The translations under genes were made by a program, and so were the position numbers. Below the pieces are notes generated by a model. That model had not been told where the DNA came from, searched no databases, and saw only the letters and a program-made list of their open reading frames with translations. Shown in pieces: positions 8,674 through 14,241 of a stretch of DNA of 31,867 nt (positions are counted from its first letter, which is position 1; the number at the start of each line of letters is the position of its first letter). Location: the IMG/VR virus record IMGVR_UViG_3300020395_000056, positions 1 to 31,867 of that record; one strand, written 5' to 3'. Source of the DNA: a virus.

Positions 8674-8760
8674 ATGCACGCTCTAATTGTCCTTTTTTCG
8701 TGCATTTTAATTTGCACGATCGTCCTAATCTACACTCTTTACAAATGGAATCCTCATTAA
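8674..8760 (+). CDS. 28-residue membrane micro-protein
   Basis: The frame MHALIVLFSCILICTIVLIY followed by TLYKWNPH is one hydrophobic helix with a basic/aromatic end. It starts six bases after the preceding stop and overlaps the next gene's ATG (8745) by 16 bases. It is shorter than usual gene-calling limits. It may be a real membrane peptide; the AT-rich frame could be chance. Confidence 0.45.
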   Translation: MHALIVLFSCILICTIVLIYTLYKWNPH

Positions 8761-8993
8761 ATCAGTTAATTTCCGACCTTTCATACAGTATAGATACACT
8801 TGGTATGAAAGACGAGCATATGGAAGAGTTCTTCTCCATATGTGACAAGTATCAGACAACTCCAGAGTATTTTGCAGAGGAGTTTATGTGTATGTCAATA
8901 AGTAGAGATCAAGGTGCTGTACACGATGATGACTACTTAGAACTCGATGCGTTCAACGCATACCACGGCATTTACTTCGAGGAAGTTGAATGA
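8745..8993 (+). CDS. Small acidic protein of unknown function
   Basis: An 82-residue protein from the ATG at 8745 (MESSLNQLISDLSYSIDTLG). A GTG at 8700 would add 15 residues but has no ribosome site. The protein is acidic and helical, with EFFSICDKYQTTPEYFAEEF in the middle. Its TGA overlaps the next ATG (ATGA). No domain is recognised. Confidence 0.7.
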   Translation: MESSLNQLISDLSYSIDTLGMKDEHMEEFFSICDKYQTTPEYFAEEFMCMSISRDQGAVHDDDYLELDAFNAYHGIYFEEVE

Positions 8994-9217
8994 AGTTTCA
9001 CATAGGGGATCACGTGAAGTGTGGTGATGATGAAGGATTCATCACATTTGTGGGTGACCCCTATTTTACTCTCTGTGTACGTCAGTGGGAAGATCCCAAC
9101 TCTATGCACGGATTTCGTCAATGTAATGTATTAATCTATCGAAATGACTGGACTAAATGTACCATCACACGCAGAAATGATTCATCTTCAACTGCAAGCG
9201 ATGTTGAGGGAACATAG
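8990..9217 (+). CDS. SH3-like small beta protein
   Basis: A 75-residue protein. Residues 1-50 follow the pattern F.IGD.VK....EGFITFV...Y.TLCVRQW, typical of small SH3-like barrels conserved among cyanophages. It begins in an ATGA overlap with the gene upstream. The Ser/Thr-rich tail overlaps the next gene. Function unknown. Confidence 0.7.
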   Translation: MKFHIGDHVKCGDDEGFITFVGDPYFTLCVRQWEDPNSMHGFRQCNVLIYRNDWTKCTITRRNDSSSTASDVEGT

Positions 9218-9356
9218 TTTCCCACCTAATGAACTGTTCTATCTTGGTGAAGAAACAGTTGAAGGTATTAAAGACCATTATTATCTCATAGGAGGACTAC
9301 ACACTGTACCTGCTAGAGATATACACGACCTTGAGGGCATTGAAACAGATGACTAA
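9177..9356 (+). CDS. Small protein of unknown function
   Basis: About 59 residues if started at the ATG at 9177 (MIHLQLQAMLREHSFPPNEL), with 41 bases of overlap with the gene upstream. ATG 9144 (longer) and 9201 (shorter) are alternatives. The core NELFYLGEETVEGIKDHYYL looks like a small beta domain. It overlaps the next gene by eight bases (ATGACTAA). Confidence 0.55.
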   Translation: MIHLQLQAMLREHSFPPNELFYLGEETVEGIKDHYYLIGGLHTVPARDIHDLEGIETDD

Positions 9357-9870
9357 GTACACACCACAAGAAGCACGCAAGAAGTATGAGGAATGCTTCA
9401 AAGGATTGTATGATGTGTGTATAGATCAGGGGTGGGGTGACCCATTCTCTTATGCTAGGTCACGTGAAATACATATGGCTATTGCACTAGATCACGATGT
9501 GGCAGACACATATAGTGGTGCAGATGCATATGATAAGGGTGAACCAGTAGAATACAAGTCAACAATAGGTAAAGACATCAACGCTACGTACAATGGTATC
9601 AGTGTTAAGGATACGTGGGAGGAGCAAGATCAGTATTTAAGAGAAGAAAAGCTCTTGAAATATGATGATCATTACTATGCACGCTATGAACACGGAGATA
9701 TAGTAGAGTTGTGGCACCTTAAAGGTCAACAAGTATACGATTATCTACGTCCTAGACTGGAACAGAAGTATGATAGACTCAAGAAGAGAGCTAAGCAACC
9801 CGCAGATCCCCGCTTAGGTGATAATATATGTGCATCATACATCAGAAAGTGCGGAAAAGCGATCAAGTGA
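9349..9870 (+). CDS. PD-(D/E)XK-like putative endonuclease
   Basis: A 173-residue protein started at ATG 9349; the earlier TTG is less likely because the ATG sits in an eight-base overlap. Residues 57-72 (GADAYDKGEPVEYKST) fit a PD-(D/E)XK nuclease core: D59 and E68-Y-K70, with a preceding helix carrying E40 (SREIHMAIAL). The family is common in cyanophages, where it is usually left unnamed. The likely reaction is DNA cleavage dependent on Mg2+. The methyltransferase at 6050 could be its protecting partner, but the two are not adjacent and this pairing is inference. A terminator follows. Confidence 0.6.
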   Translation: MTKYTPQEARKKYEECFKGLYDVCIDQGWGDPFSYARSREIHMAIALDHDVADTYSGADAYDKGEPVEYKSTIGKDINATYNGISVKDTWEEQDQYLREEKLLKYDDHYYARYEHGDIVELWHLKGQQVYDYLRPRLEQKYDRLKKRAKQPADPRLGDNICASYIRKCGKAIK

Positions 9871-9892
9871 ACCACATTACAAACTGTCACAA

Positions 9893-9916
9893 GCCCCCCT
9901 TTACAGGGGGTTTTTT
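9893..9916 (+). terminator. Intrinsic terminator with TTTACA loop
   Basis: CCCCC (9895-9899) pairs with GGGGG (9906-9910) around the loop TTTACA, followed by six Ts. TGTCAC precedes it at 9885-9890. Confidence 0.85.
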
Positions 9917-9938
9917 AATGCTATACTACTAGAGTAGT
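9900..9938 (+). promoter_or_regulatory. Loop-embedded promoter with a palindromic operator
   Basis: The loop TTTACA (9900-9905) is 16 bases from TATACT (9922-9927), with a TG at 9919-9920. A 14-base dyad ACTACT-AG-AGTAGT (9925-9938) covers the -10 edge and the predicted start, as an operator would. It serves the gene at 9956. Confidence 0.65.
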
Positions 9939-9955
9939 CAAGGGAATTCAACCCA

Positions 9956-10198
9956 ATGCAAATTCGTAACTCTTCTGGTCAGCAAGCAGATTATTATCCT
10001 GTACGCTTACCTTTTGGTGAGGTATCATACCGTTACTTGCTAGAGGTTCTATCTCTTAATGGACGGACGGTGAACAAAAGGTTCATCAACACTAACGAGT
10101 TGGACAGTGAAGTTCAAGAGCGAGTCAACTTCGGTTGGGACGTGACTGATTTCAACACTATTCCTCAGTTAGGAAATCCTGTTCTAGGGGCTGCATAG
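9956..10198 (+). CDS. Small soluble protein of unknown function
   Basis: An 80-residue protein with its own early-type promoter. It is mixed alpha/beta (QADYYPVRLPFGEVSYRYLL) with no cysteine, membrane segment or known motif. Its TAG lies inside a GGGGCT/AGCCCC hairpin (10187-10202) that lacks a T-run. Confidence 0.65.
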   Translation: MQIRNSSGQQADYYPVRLPFGEVSYRYLLEVLSLNGRTVNKRFINTNELDSEVQERVNFGWDVTDFNTIPQLGNPVLGAA

Positions 10199-10206
10199 CC
10201 CCAAAA

Positions 10207-10226
10207 TACTGTATATACTTACAGTA
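10207..10226 (+). promoter_or_regulatory. Perfect 7-bp palindrome around a TATACT
   Basis: TACTGTA and TACAGTA flank a six-base centre TATACT, 16 bases before the GTG at 10242. The centre could be a -10 element and the arms an operator, but no -35 is seen. Confidence 0.4.
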
Positions 10227-10241
10227 GTTGTACAAAATTCA

Positions 10242-10430
10242 GTGAAACTTCTTAAAGTGCTGCTTAATCAATCCGAAATCGCTGTTCTTACCGATGCCTT
10301 ACAACACCTCAGCTCAAGCCAACAATTCACCTCAGAAAAACACAGTGGAGTCAAATGTGGTGATCTCTACTCCAAACTTGAGAGAGCTGCCCACCGTCTT
10401 AACGATGGATGGTGCGACTCAGAGATATGA
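10242..10430 (+). CDS. Small helical protein of unknown function
   Basis: A 62-residue protein from GTG 10242 (MKLLKVLLNQSEIAVLTDAL). The pattern of a short Leu-rich strand, then an amphipathic helix, then SGVKCGDLYSKLERA resembles small phage proteins with a conserved LNQ.E...L...L opening. No function is known. It overlaps the next gene. Confidence 0.6.
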   Translation: MKLLKVLLNQSEIAVLTDALQHLSSSQQFTSEKHSGVKCGDLYSKLERAAHRLNDGWCDSEI

Positions 10431-10698
10431 ACATCTACGTCAAGTAGTTGAAGAATATCTCAGTGGTGGATCATCTGATGTTGAATCGGATGTTAAGCAC
10501 GCACTTTATGAACTTCAGGATTTTCACAAGACACAATTACATCGTGTCGATGATCTAATTGGACGTTTGCATCAACAACAACATACTTACGAGTATCCTG
10601 TTCGTGATGTAGGCAGTAGTCAAGAAGATTGGGAGGATTTCTGGGTAAATGATTATCCAGAAGTTGAACCGCTTGAACATACTAGTGAGGGGTGCTAA
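10405..10698 (+). CDS. Small acidic helical protein of unknown function
   Basis: A 97-residue protein if started at ATG 10405 (MDGATQRYEHLRQVVEEYLS), overlapping the gene upstream by 26 bases. An earlier ATG at 10294 would add 37 residues of low-complexity sequence that lies fully over the other gene, so it is less likely. The protein is helical and ends in an acidic Trp-rich region (QEDWEDFWVNDYPEVEPLEH). Its TAA overlaps the next ATG. Confidence 0.6.
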   Translation: MDGATQRYEHLRQVVEEYLSGGSSDVESDVKHALYELQDFHKTQLHRVDDLIGRLHQQQHTYEYPVRDVGSSQEDWEDFWVNDYPEVEPLEHTSEGC

Positions 10699-10880
10699 TG
10701 GCAGCAAAGAAGAAGAAATGGGAAGTCAATGTACTAGCTAAGATTGACCATAAATTACAATGGAGTAAGTTTGAACATAGTTGTGTGGATCCTGCTACCG
10801 CAGTTAAATCAGCATACTCAAAGTATCCAGACTTAACAACCATTTTAATTAACCTATCAACTGAACCATTTACAGGATGA
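10698..10880 (+). CDS. Small basic protein of unknown function
   Basis: A 60-residue protein. The ATG at 10698 forms a TAATG overlap and has GAGGGG upstream, better than the GTG at 10692. It starts MAAKKKKWEVNVLAKIDHKL and looks like a small alpha/beta fold. Coupled by ATGA to the next gene. Confidence 0.65.
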   Translation: MAAKKKKWEVNVLAKIDHKLQWSKFEHSCVDPATAVKSAYSKYPDLTTILINLSTEPFTG

Positions 10881-11092
10881 AAGATCAGCGAACCTTAGAC
10901 GATTCACCCACATCATATGAGAAGTGGGATCGTGCTAAATCAATAGTACTTGAATCATTACACAAACCTGACCCTGCATTACGCTCTTGTGCACATAATC
11001 AACAATGTTATGATGATGTGCTGCAAATACGAGAGCAAGTAATAGAGTTAGTCAGTCGAATGATTAATCCAAGGAAGTTTATAGAGGACTAG
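10877..11092 (+). CDS. Small helical protein of unknown function
   Basis: A 71-residue protein starting within the preceding stop (ATGA). The middle (YEKWDRAKSIVLESLHKPDP) and C-terminus are helical. It is the last gene of its unit; the TAG stop is part of the terminator hairpin. Confidence 0.65.
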   Translation: MKDQRTLDDSPTSYEKWDRAKSIVLESLHKPDPALRSCAHNQQCYDDVLQIREQVIELVSRMINPRKFIED

Positions 11093-11108
11093 AAATAGTC
11101 CTCTTTTT
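11083..11108 (+). terminator. Intrinsic terminator with GAAA tetraloop
   Basis: AGAGGACTA (11083-11091) pairs with TAGTCCTCT (11096-11104) around a GNRA-type GAAA loop, followed by a T-run. It separates the + strand unit from the converging - strand island. Confidence 0.9.
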
Positions 11109-11113
11109 AATGG

Positions 11114-11905
11114 TTAAAACTTCTTATAATATTTTACAATCTGTTCACTAGGTGCAATACATTCTACTTCATCACGTCCTTGTGTCTCTTCATCAATACG
11201 TGGTAGTCTACTAGCCCACGTTGTAGCAATATACTTCTTACATCCTAGTGGTGGATTACCACGGTGCATATGTGTGTAGGATGCTGGAAATATAATTGTA
11301 GTGCCCTTCTTTGGTGCAATTCTAATACCTTGATACAAGAACTCAGTTTCACCACCAGCAGGTACATCATTTAAGTATGTAATGAATACAAACTCACGTA
11401 GACCAACAAAGAAACCACTATTATCATAGTGCCATCCGTGAAATCCCTCGGATGGATTTGTCATTTGTACCTTAGCAGCACTCATCCAGAAATCATTTGC
11501 ACCTAACTGACTAAACTCTTCAATATAATACTGTGATGCAAGTTTAGACCAACCAGTCAACATAGTATTGCGTAGGTTGGGTGATGTACCCTCAGTAAGA
11601 AAGAAGAAGAAGTCTTTACGATTAAATTCACCAGCACCACCACCTTGAGCAGCCATCTCAGGTGTCTTTTCATTTGCATCCTTACGCTCCTTGAGATTAT
11701 TAGCATAACCCATTAACATATCACAGAAGTTATCAGGTGCGTGATTAGGATACTCACGAATGAATGTTTCAATTCCACCTTCAGTGAAATGTTTAATCAC
11801 CTCACGTCGTTGACCTCGTTCATTAGGATCACAGAACTCACGAATCTCCTGCTTGTTAGCACGGTTCTTCATTACATTGGGATCTAATTGCTTGTCAATG
11901 TCCAT
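11114..11905 (-). CDS. 2OG-Fe(II) oxygenase, prolyl-4-hydroxylase-like
   Basis: A 263-residue protein with the 2-oxoglutarate oxygenase core at residues 155-230: the HxD pair H159 and D161 (GWHYDNSGFF), a strand region FVFITYLNDVPAGGETEF typical of prolyl 4-hydroxylases, and the distal histidine H214 in THMHRG, with K224 placed to bind 2-oxoglutarate. The first 100 residues are helical and unassigned. GGAGG lies eight bases before the ATG. The first 11 bases overlap the end of the upstream gene. The substrate is unknown; viral members can hydroxylate proline in proteins. Confidence 0.85.
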   Translation of the reverse strand: MDIDKQLDPNVMKNRANKQEIREFCDPNERGQRREVIKHFTEGGIETFIREYPNHAPDNFCDMLMGYANNLKERKDANEKTPEMAAQGGGAGEFNRKDFFFFLTEGTSPNLRNTMLTGWSKLASQYYIEEFSQLGANDFWMSAAKVQMTNPSEGFHGWHYDNSGFFVGLREFVFITYLNDVPAGGETEFLYQGIRIAPKKGTTIIFPASYTHMHRGNPPLGCKKYIATTWASRLPRIDEETQGRDEVECIAPSEQIVKYYKKF

Positions 11906-12080
11906 CTTGTACTCCTCCCATAAAAATAAACTCCTTGGCTGCAGTGTGTGATTTAAACTCCTTTATTATACCACTATCTGTACGAACATACCACTTACCA
12001 CGTCGCTCTGTTATTAAATGAGCAAACATAGCATTCTCGTAGTCCTCTAGTGACACATTGTCACAGTTTTTACATCCCAT
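11895..12080 (-). CDS. Small protein with a GCKNC motif
   Basis: A 61-residue protein taken from the ATG at 12080 (MGCKNCDNVSLEDYENAMFA). This start gives an 11-base overlap with the gene upstream (ATGGGATGTAA), matching the 11-base overlap at its own end. An earlier ATG (12128) would add 16 residues wholly inside the neighbour. The C-terminal half looks like a small beta hairpin plus helix (GKWYVRTDSGIIKEFKSHTA). Only one CxxC is present, so a full zinc site is not shown. Confidence 0.6.
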   Translation of the reverse strand: MGCKNCDNVSLEDYENAMFAHLITERRGKWYVRTDSGIIKEFKSHTAAKEFIFMGGVQDGH

Positions 12081-12582
12081 TGTACTGTAGTTTAATATTA
12101 CCTGATATTGTTGTACCTTCATTGCCATTGTTCACGTGATGTGCAATGAATGAAGGGAACACGACCATAGAACCAGCACTCAATTTAATATTATGAATAC
12201 AGGGCATAGATTTACTTACACCCATATGATTCTGTATTAATAGCCACGCTGGATTATATAACACAGTTTTACTATCAACTGTCTCATATATTATGAATGA
12301 CCATTGTGACTGTGCGTGGATATGATAGCCCTGATAATCAGTAGCTACGTATCTATTACGCCAGATGTCAGTGAACTGTAAATTGATGTAAGGATCATAC
12401 TCCAATAGAAATGGAGAGATAATACCATACAAATAATTGTAGGTGGACTCAGGACACTGTTGTTTACCATAAGTCCAGTTCACTTCACCATTATAATACT
12501 CATCACCATCACCAAGAGAGACCTGATTCAGATCCACCTCAGTCTCTAGTATGGGTATTGAAAATAAATGTGATACTGACAT
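12070..12582 (-). CDS. 2OG-Fe(II) oxygenase-like protein, possibly diverged
   Basis: A 170-residue protein from ATG 12582 (MSVSHLFSIPILETEVDLNQ). The frame extends 31 codons further but through a terminator and promoter, so that part is rejected. The fold pattern matches the TIGR02466 type: H87-I-H89 in a YHIHAQSQWSFIIY segment and H148-H149 in VFPSFIAHHVNN. The arginine normally following (ERI..) is replaced by TTISG, so binding of 2-oxoglutarate may be altered or lost. A predicted start one base before the ATG suggests a nearly leaderless message. Confidence 0.65.
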   Translation of the reverse strand: MSVSHLFSIPILETEVDLNQVSLGDGDEYYNGEVNWTYGKQQCPESTYNYLYGIISPFLLEYDPYINLQFTDIWRNRYVATDYQGYHIHAQSQWSFIIYETVDSKTVLYNPAWLLIQNHMGVSKSMPCIHNIKLSAGSMVVFPSFIAHHVNNGNEGTTISGNIKLQYNGM

Positions 12583-12589
12583 AGAATAT

Positions 12590-12618
12590 AGTATAGCATT
12601 AAAAAACCCCTCTGTCGA
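12590..12618 (-). promoter_or_regulatory. Loop-embedded promoter TCGACA-17-TATACT
   Basis: On the - strand TCGACA (12618-12613, five of six to TTGACA) covers the terminator loop and is 17 bases from TATACT (12595-12590), with TG at 12598-12597. Six bases later comes the predicted start at 12583, one base before the ATG at 12582. Confidence 0.7.
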
Positions 12619-12624
12619 GGGGTT
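12599..12624 (-). terminator. Intrinsic terminator on the - strand
   Basis: AACCCCT and AGGGGTT pair around CGACAG on the - strand and are followed by six Ts. It ends the unit carrying the 54-residue gene. Confidence 0.85.
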
Positions 12625-12653
12625 CTGTGGGCGGTATGTTAACTGGACTATGC

Positions 12654-12818
12654 TTATTGTAGTAACCGACTGCAACGTCTTGCAGTATACGTATCATCAC
12701 CAGCATCAATTATACACTCGTAGTAGTTGTTGAGGTAATTGTCCACTTCGTAGACAGACTCAGTTGATTCTTTCCAATCTGCTAATTGATTACTGCTGAT
12801 GACGTTGTGATTTAACAT
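12654..12818 (-). CDS. 54-residue protein of unknown function
   Basis: An uninterrupted frame from ATG 12818 to TAA 12654, starting MLNHNVISSNQLADWKESTE and ending in a basic RRCSRLLQ. AGAGG lies about ten bases upstream of the ATG. It sits between late-type promoters and a terminator in the same orientation, which supports a real gene. Composition is polar and soluble. No family recognised. Confidence 0.65.
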   Translation of the reverse strand: MLNHNVISSNQLADWKESTESVYEVDNYLNNYYECIIDAGDDTYTARRCSRLLQ

Positions 12819-12893
12819 AAATGTTTAACCTCTAATGGAATGATCCTCATAACAAGGAAGTTTGGGTTCATCTGACCTCGCTCATTCTACTAC

Positions 12894-12901
12894 TATTTAT
12901 G
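12894..12901 (-). promoter_or_regulatory. Possible late promoter CATAAATA
   Basis: CATAAATA on the - strand, one base from consensus, about 75 bases upstream of the ATG at 12818. Confidence 0.45.
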
Positions 12902-12948
12902 TCCTGGATCCCTGTTACAGACAATACTCTTAGCCATCTGTAAACGAG

Positions 12949-12956
12949 TATTTATA
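12949..12956 (-). promoter_or_regulatory. Late promoter with perfect TATAAATA
   Basis: A perfect T4-type late octamer on the - strand. Its predicted start near 12943 leads into the - strand island. It is back to back with a host-type promoter on the + strand. Confidence 0.65.
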
Positions 12957-12962
12957 CCGAGG

Positions 12963-12991
12963 TTTACACATCACCACCCGTATGGTATAAT
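12963..12991 (+). promoter_or_regulatory. Strong sigma70-type promoter TTTACA-17-TGGTATAAT
   Basis: TTTACA (12963-12968) is 17 bases from a perfect TATAAT (12986-12991) preceded by TG. The start near 12998 gives a leader of about 14 bases to the ATG at 13012. Confidence 0.85.
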
Positions 12992-13011
12992 AACTTATCG
13001 TCTCAAATATT

Positions 13012-13203
13012 ATGACATCTAATGATCACCAGATAAAGACTCAGTGGTATTATTGGTTTTGGGCTGTGTGTGCGGTTGCGGTCGTCGGCGGTCAGGTCTA
13101 TGTTGGTAGTGGCTACCGTCATATGGCACAAGAACTAATGAACACATTCCAAACATCTTGCCAACGCACTGGTCCTAAACTAATGCCAGTCCAACGCCCA
13201 TAA
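13012..13203 (+). CDS. Small single-span membrane protein
   Basis: A 63-residue protein with a polar N-terminus (MTSNDHQIKTQ), a membrane helix at residues 12-33 (WYYWFWAVCAVAVVGGQVYV) and a polar tail with one cysteine. It lies first in its unit behind a strong early-type promoter. It could act in the host inner membrane. Function unknown. Confidence 0.75.
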   Translation: MTSNDHQIKTQWYYWFWAVCAVAVVGGQVYVGSGYRHMAQELMNTFQTSCQRTGPKLMPVQRP

Positions 13204-13230
13204 ATCATTACACACCTTTGGTATAAAACA

Positions 13231-13491
13231 ATGAAAGAAACTGAATCATACGAACAGTTGCTACAACGTTTCACGAAGAGAGTGACACAACTGGAAATGA
13301 GACAAGTGGAACTGGAAGAAGCACATCTAGAGTATGTGAAACTAGACAGAGAACTTGATCGCCTTGAAGGGAGTGTACAAGCAGTTGAGTATCTTGCCTT
13401 TGGTAAGATGCCTGGTGATGGTAACCACGATGGATTTAAAGCACATAAACCAAAGCCCCAACAGATCAATGATCTTGGATCACTGGACTGA
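13231..13491 (+). CDS. Coiled-coil protein of unknown function
   Basis: An 86-residue protein. Residues 5-55 form a long heptad-like helix (QRFTKRVTQLEMRQVELEEA, then LEYVKLDRELDRLEGSVQAV), while the tail is Gly/Lys/Pro-rich. No membrane segment. Its stop shares one base with the next ATG (TGATG), so it is probably coupled to the membrane peptide that follows. Confidence 0.7.
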   Translation: MKETESYEQLLQRFTKRVTQLEMRQVELEEAHLEYVKLDRELDRLEGSVQAVEYLAFGKMPGDGNHDGFKAHKPKPQQINDLGSLD

Positions 13492-13616
13492 TGTTACCAA
13501 TACCTATATTTGAATTAGTAACACTCATCCTAGCATTGTTGTGGTTGTGGACACTGCTAGGTATACTACCAACCAAAAACATTGTATCATTTAAAGAGGA
13601 CGATGACAAGGATTAA
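13491..13616 (+). CDS. 41-residue membrane protein
   Basis: The frame encodes MLPIPIFELVTLILALLWLW then TLLGILPTKN and an acidic tail (FKEDDDKD): one membrane helix with a charged end. It starts in a TGATG overlap and overlaps the lipoprotein gene by 14 bases. The coupling at both ends supports translation. A membrane gene overlapping a lipoprotein gene recalls spanin pairs, but the external coiled-coil expected of an inner spanin is absent. Confidence 0.6.
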   Translation: MLPIPIFELVTLILALLWLWTLLGILPTKNIVSFKEDDDKD

Positions 13617-13779
13617 ATTACTACTACTAGCCCCCTTGTTAGTAGGATGTACTAATGCAGGTATGGGTAGTATCAACTGGAGTAATCCAGGAGTAGCAGA
13701 CACATATACTTGTGAAGAAGTAACAGATCCAGCATCATATTGTGCAACAGGTGAACATCCTAACCTATGTGACTGCTAA
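13603..13779 (+). CDS. Small Cys-rich lipoprotein
   Basis: A 58-residue protein from ATG 13603 (MTRIKLLLLAPLLVGCTNAG). Positive residues, a hydrophobic run and the lipobox LVGC with Cys16 form a clear lipoprotein signal. The mature part (about 43 residues) has four more cysteines near its end (TCEEVTDPASYC then LCDC). The TTG at 13582 is rejected since it would spoil the signal. It should be anchored to the outer or inner membrane. A role as outer spanin or surface-exclusion lipoprotein is possible but unproven. Confidence 0.7.
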   Translation: MTRIKLLLLAPLLVGCTNAGMGSINWSNPGVADTYTCEEVTDPASYCATGEHPNLCDC

Positions 13780-13955
13780 TGGCAATGAATGAACAAACTA
13801 AACTGTACTTTGCAATGGAACACATCCTTCATTTGGGTGATTTGTTTGAAGGTAATGAGTACCAACAGTACTTAGAGGGACATCTTGCTTCAATCAGGTA
13901 TGAGGTAGAGAGACAGACCAAATTGGTAGAAGATAGGAAGGGCATCCGCACGTAG
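13779..13955 (+). CDS. 58-residue helical protein of unknown function
   Basis: An ATG in a TAATG overlap with the lipoprotein stop opens a 58-codon frame, MAMNEQTKLYFAMEHILHLG, that is strongly helical and ends in a basic tail. It is the last gene before the non-coding DnaA-box region. No family recognised. Confidence 0.6.
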   Translation: MAMNEQTKLYFAMEHILHLGDLFEGNEYQQYLEGHLASIRYEVERQTKLVEDRKGIRT

Positions 13956-13977
13956 CTCTCACTGATATGACTCAGAG

Positions 13978-14021
13978 TTTTCCACAGGGTTGTGGATAAC
14001 TTGTGGAAAACCTGTGGAAAA
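13978..14021. other. Cluster of four DnaA boxes
   Basis: TTTTCCACA on the + strand (13978-13986) is followed on the - strand by TTATCCACA (13991-13999), TTTTCCACA (14002-14010) and TTTTCCACA (14013-14021). TTATCCACA is the E. coli consensus and TTTTCCACA the cyanobacterial form. The last three boxes point the same way with an exact 11-base period, so they lie on one face of the helix. Confidence 0.75.
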
Positions 14022-14192
14022 CTACGTCAATTAATAAATGTTAAATAAACCATAGTAGGGTGTTCTATACCTTGGTTAAGGTTGAGGGATTTGGGGGTCT
14101 TAGCCCGCAGTCTAGCATTTGTCAACCAAAAACCTCAGAAACTTCAAAAAGTGTAACAATTCGGAAATTACGAAACTCAAAAAGTTAAAAAG

Positions 14193-14221
14193 TTGACTTT
14201 TTAAGAATAATAAGTTATAAT
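14193..14221 (+). promoter_or_regulatory. Strong sigma70-type promoter TTGACT-17-TATAAT
   Basis: TTGACT (14193-14198, five of six) is 17 bases from a perfect TATAAT (14216-14221) in AT-rich DNA. The start near 14228 serves the gene at 14242. It is the best promoter in the window. Confidence 0.85.
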
Positions 14222-14241
14222 AGAATTAAATAATTACTAAA

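Larger units (their letters stand above)
13956..14241. other. Non-coding, origin-like intergenic region
   Basis: This is the longest gap without a gene. It holds, in order, four DnaA boxes (13978-14021), an AT-rich stretch (about 14028-14049), a G-rich stretch with an inverted repeat (GGTTGA 14080-14085 and TCAACC 14122-14127), a second AT-rich stretch (about 14145-14241) and a strong promoter. No tRNA or small gene was found in it. Confidence 0.7.

Noticed and set aside
10187-10202. GGGGCT/AGCCCC hairpin as a terminator
   Set aside because: No T-run follows on either strand. It may be a weak RNA structure only.
10294-10404. 37-residue N-terminal extension of the gene ending at 10698
   Set aside because: It lies wholly over another likely gene in a different frame and is low in complexity.
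12583-12675. 31-codon N-terminal extension of the - strand oxygenase-like gene
   Set aside because: The extension reads through the terminator and promoter elements and shows no family similarity.
14041-14160. tRNA or other known RNA in the gap
   Set aside because: The inverted repeats do not form a cloverleaf and no T-loop sequence is present.
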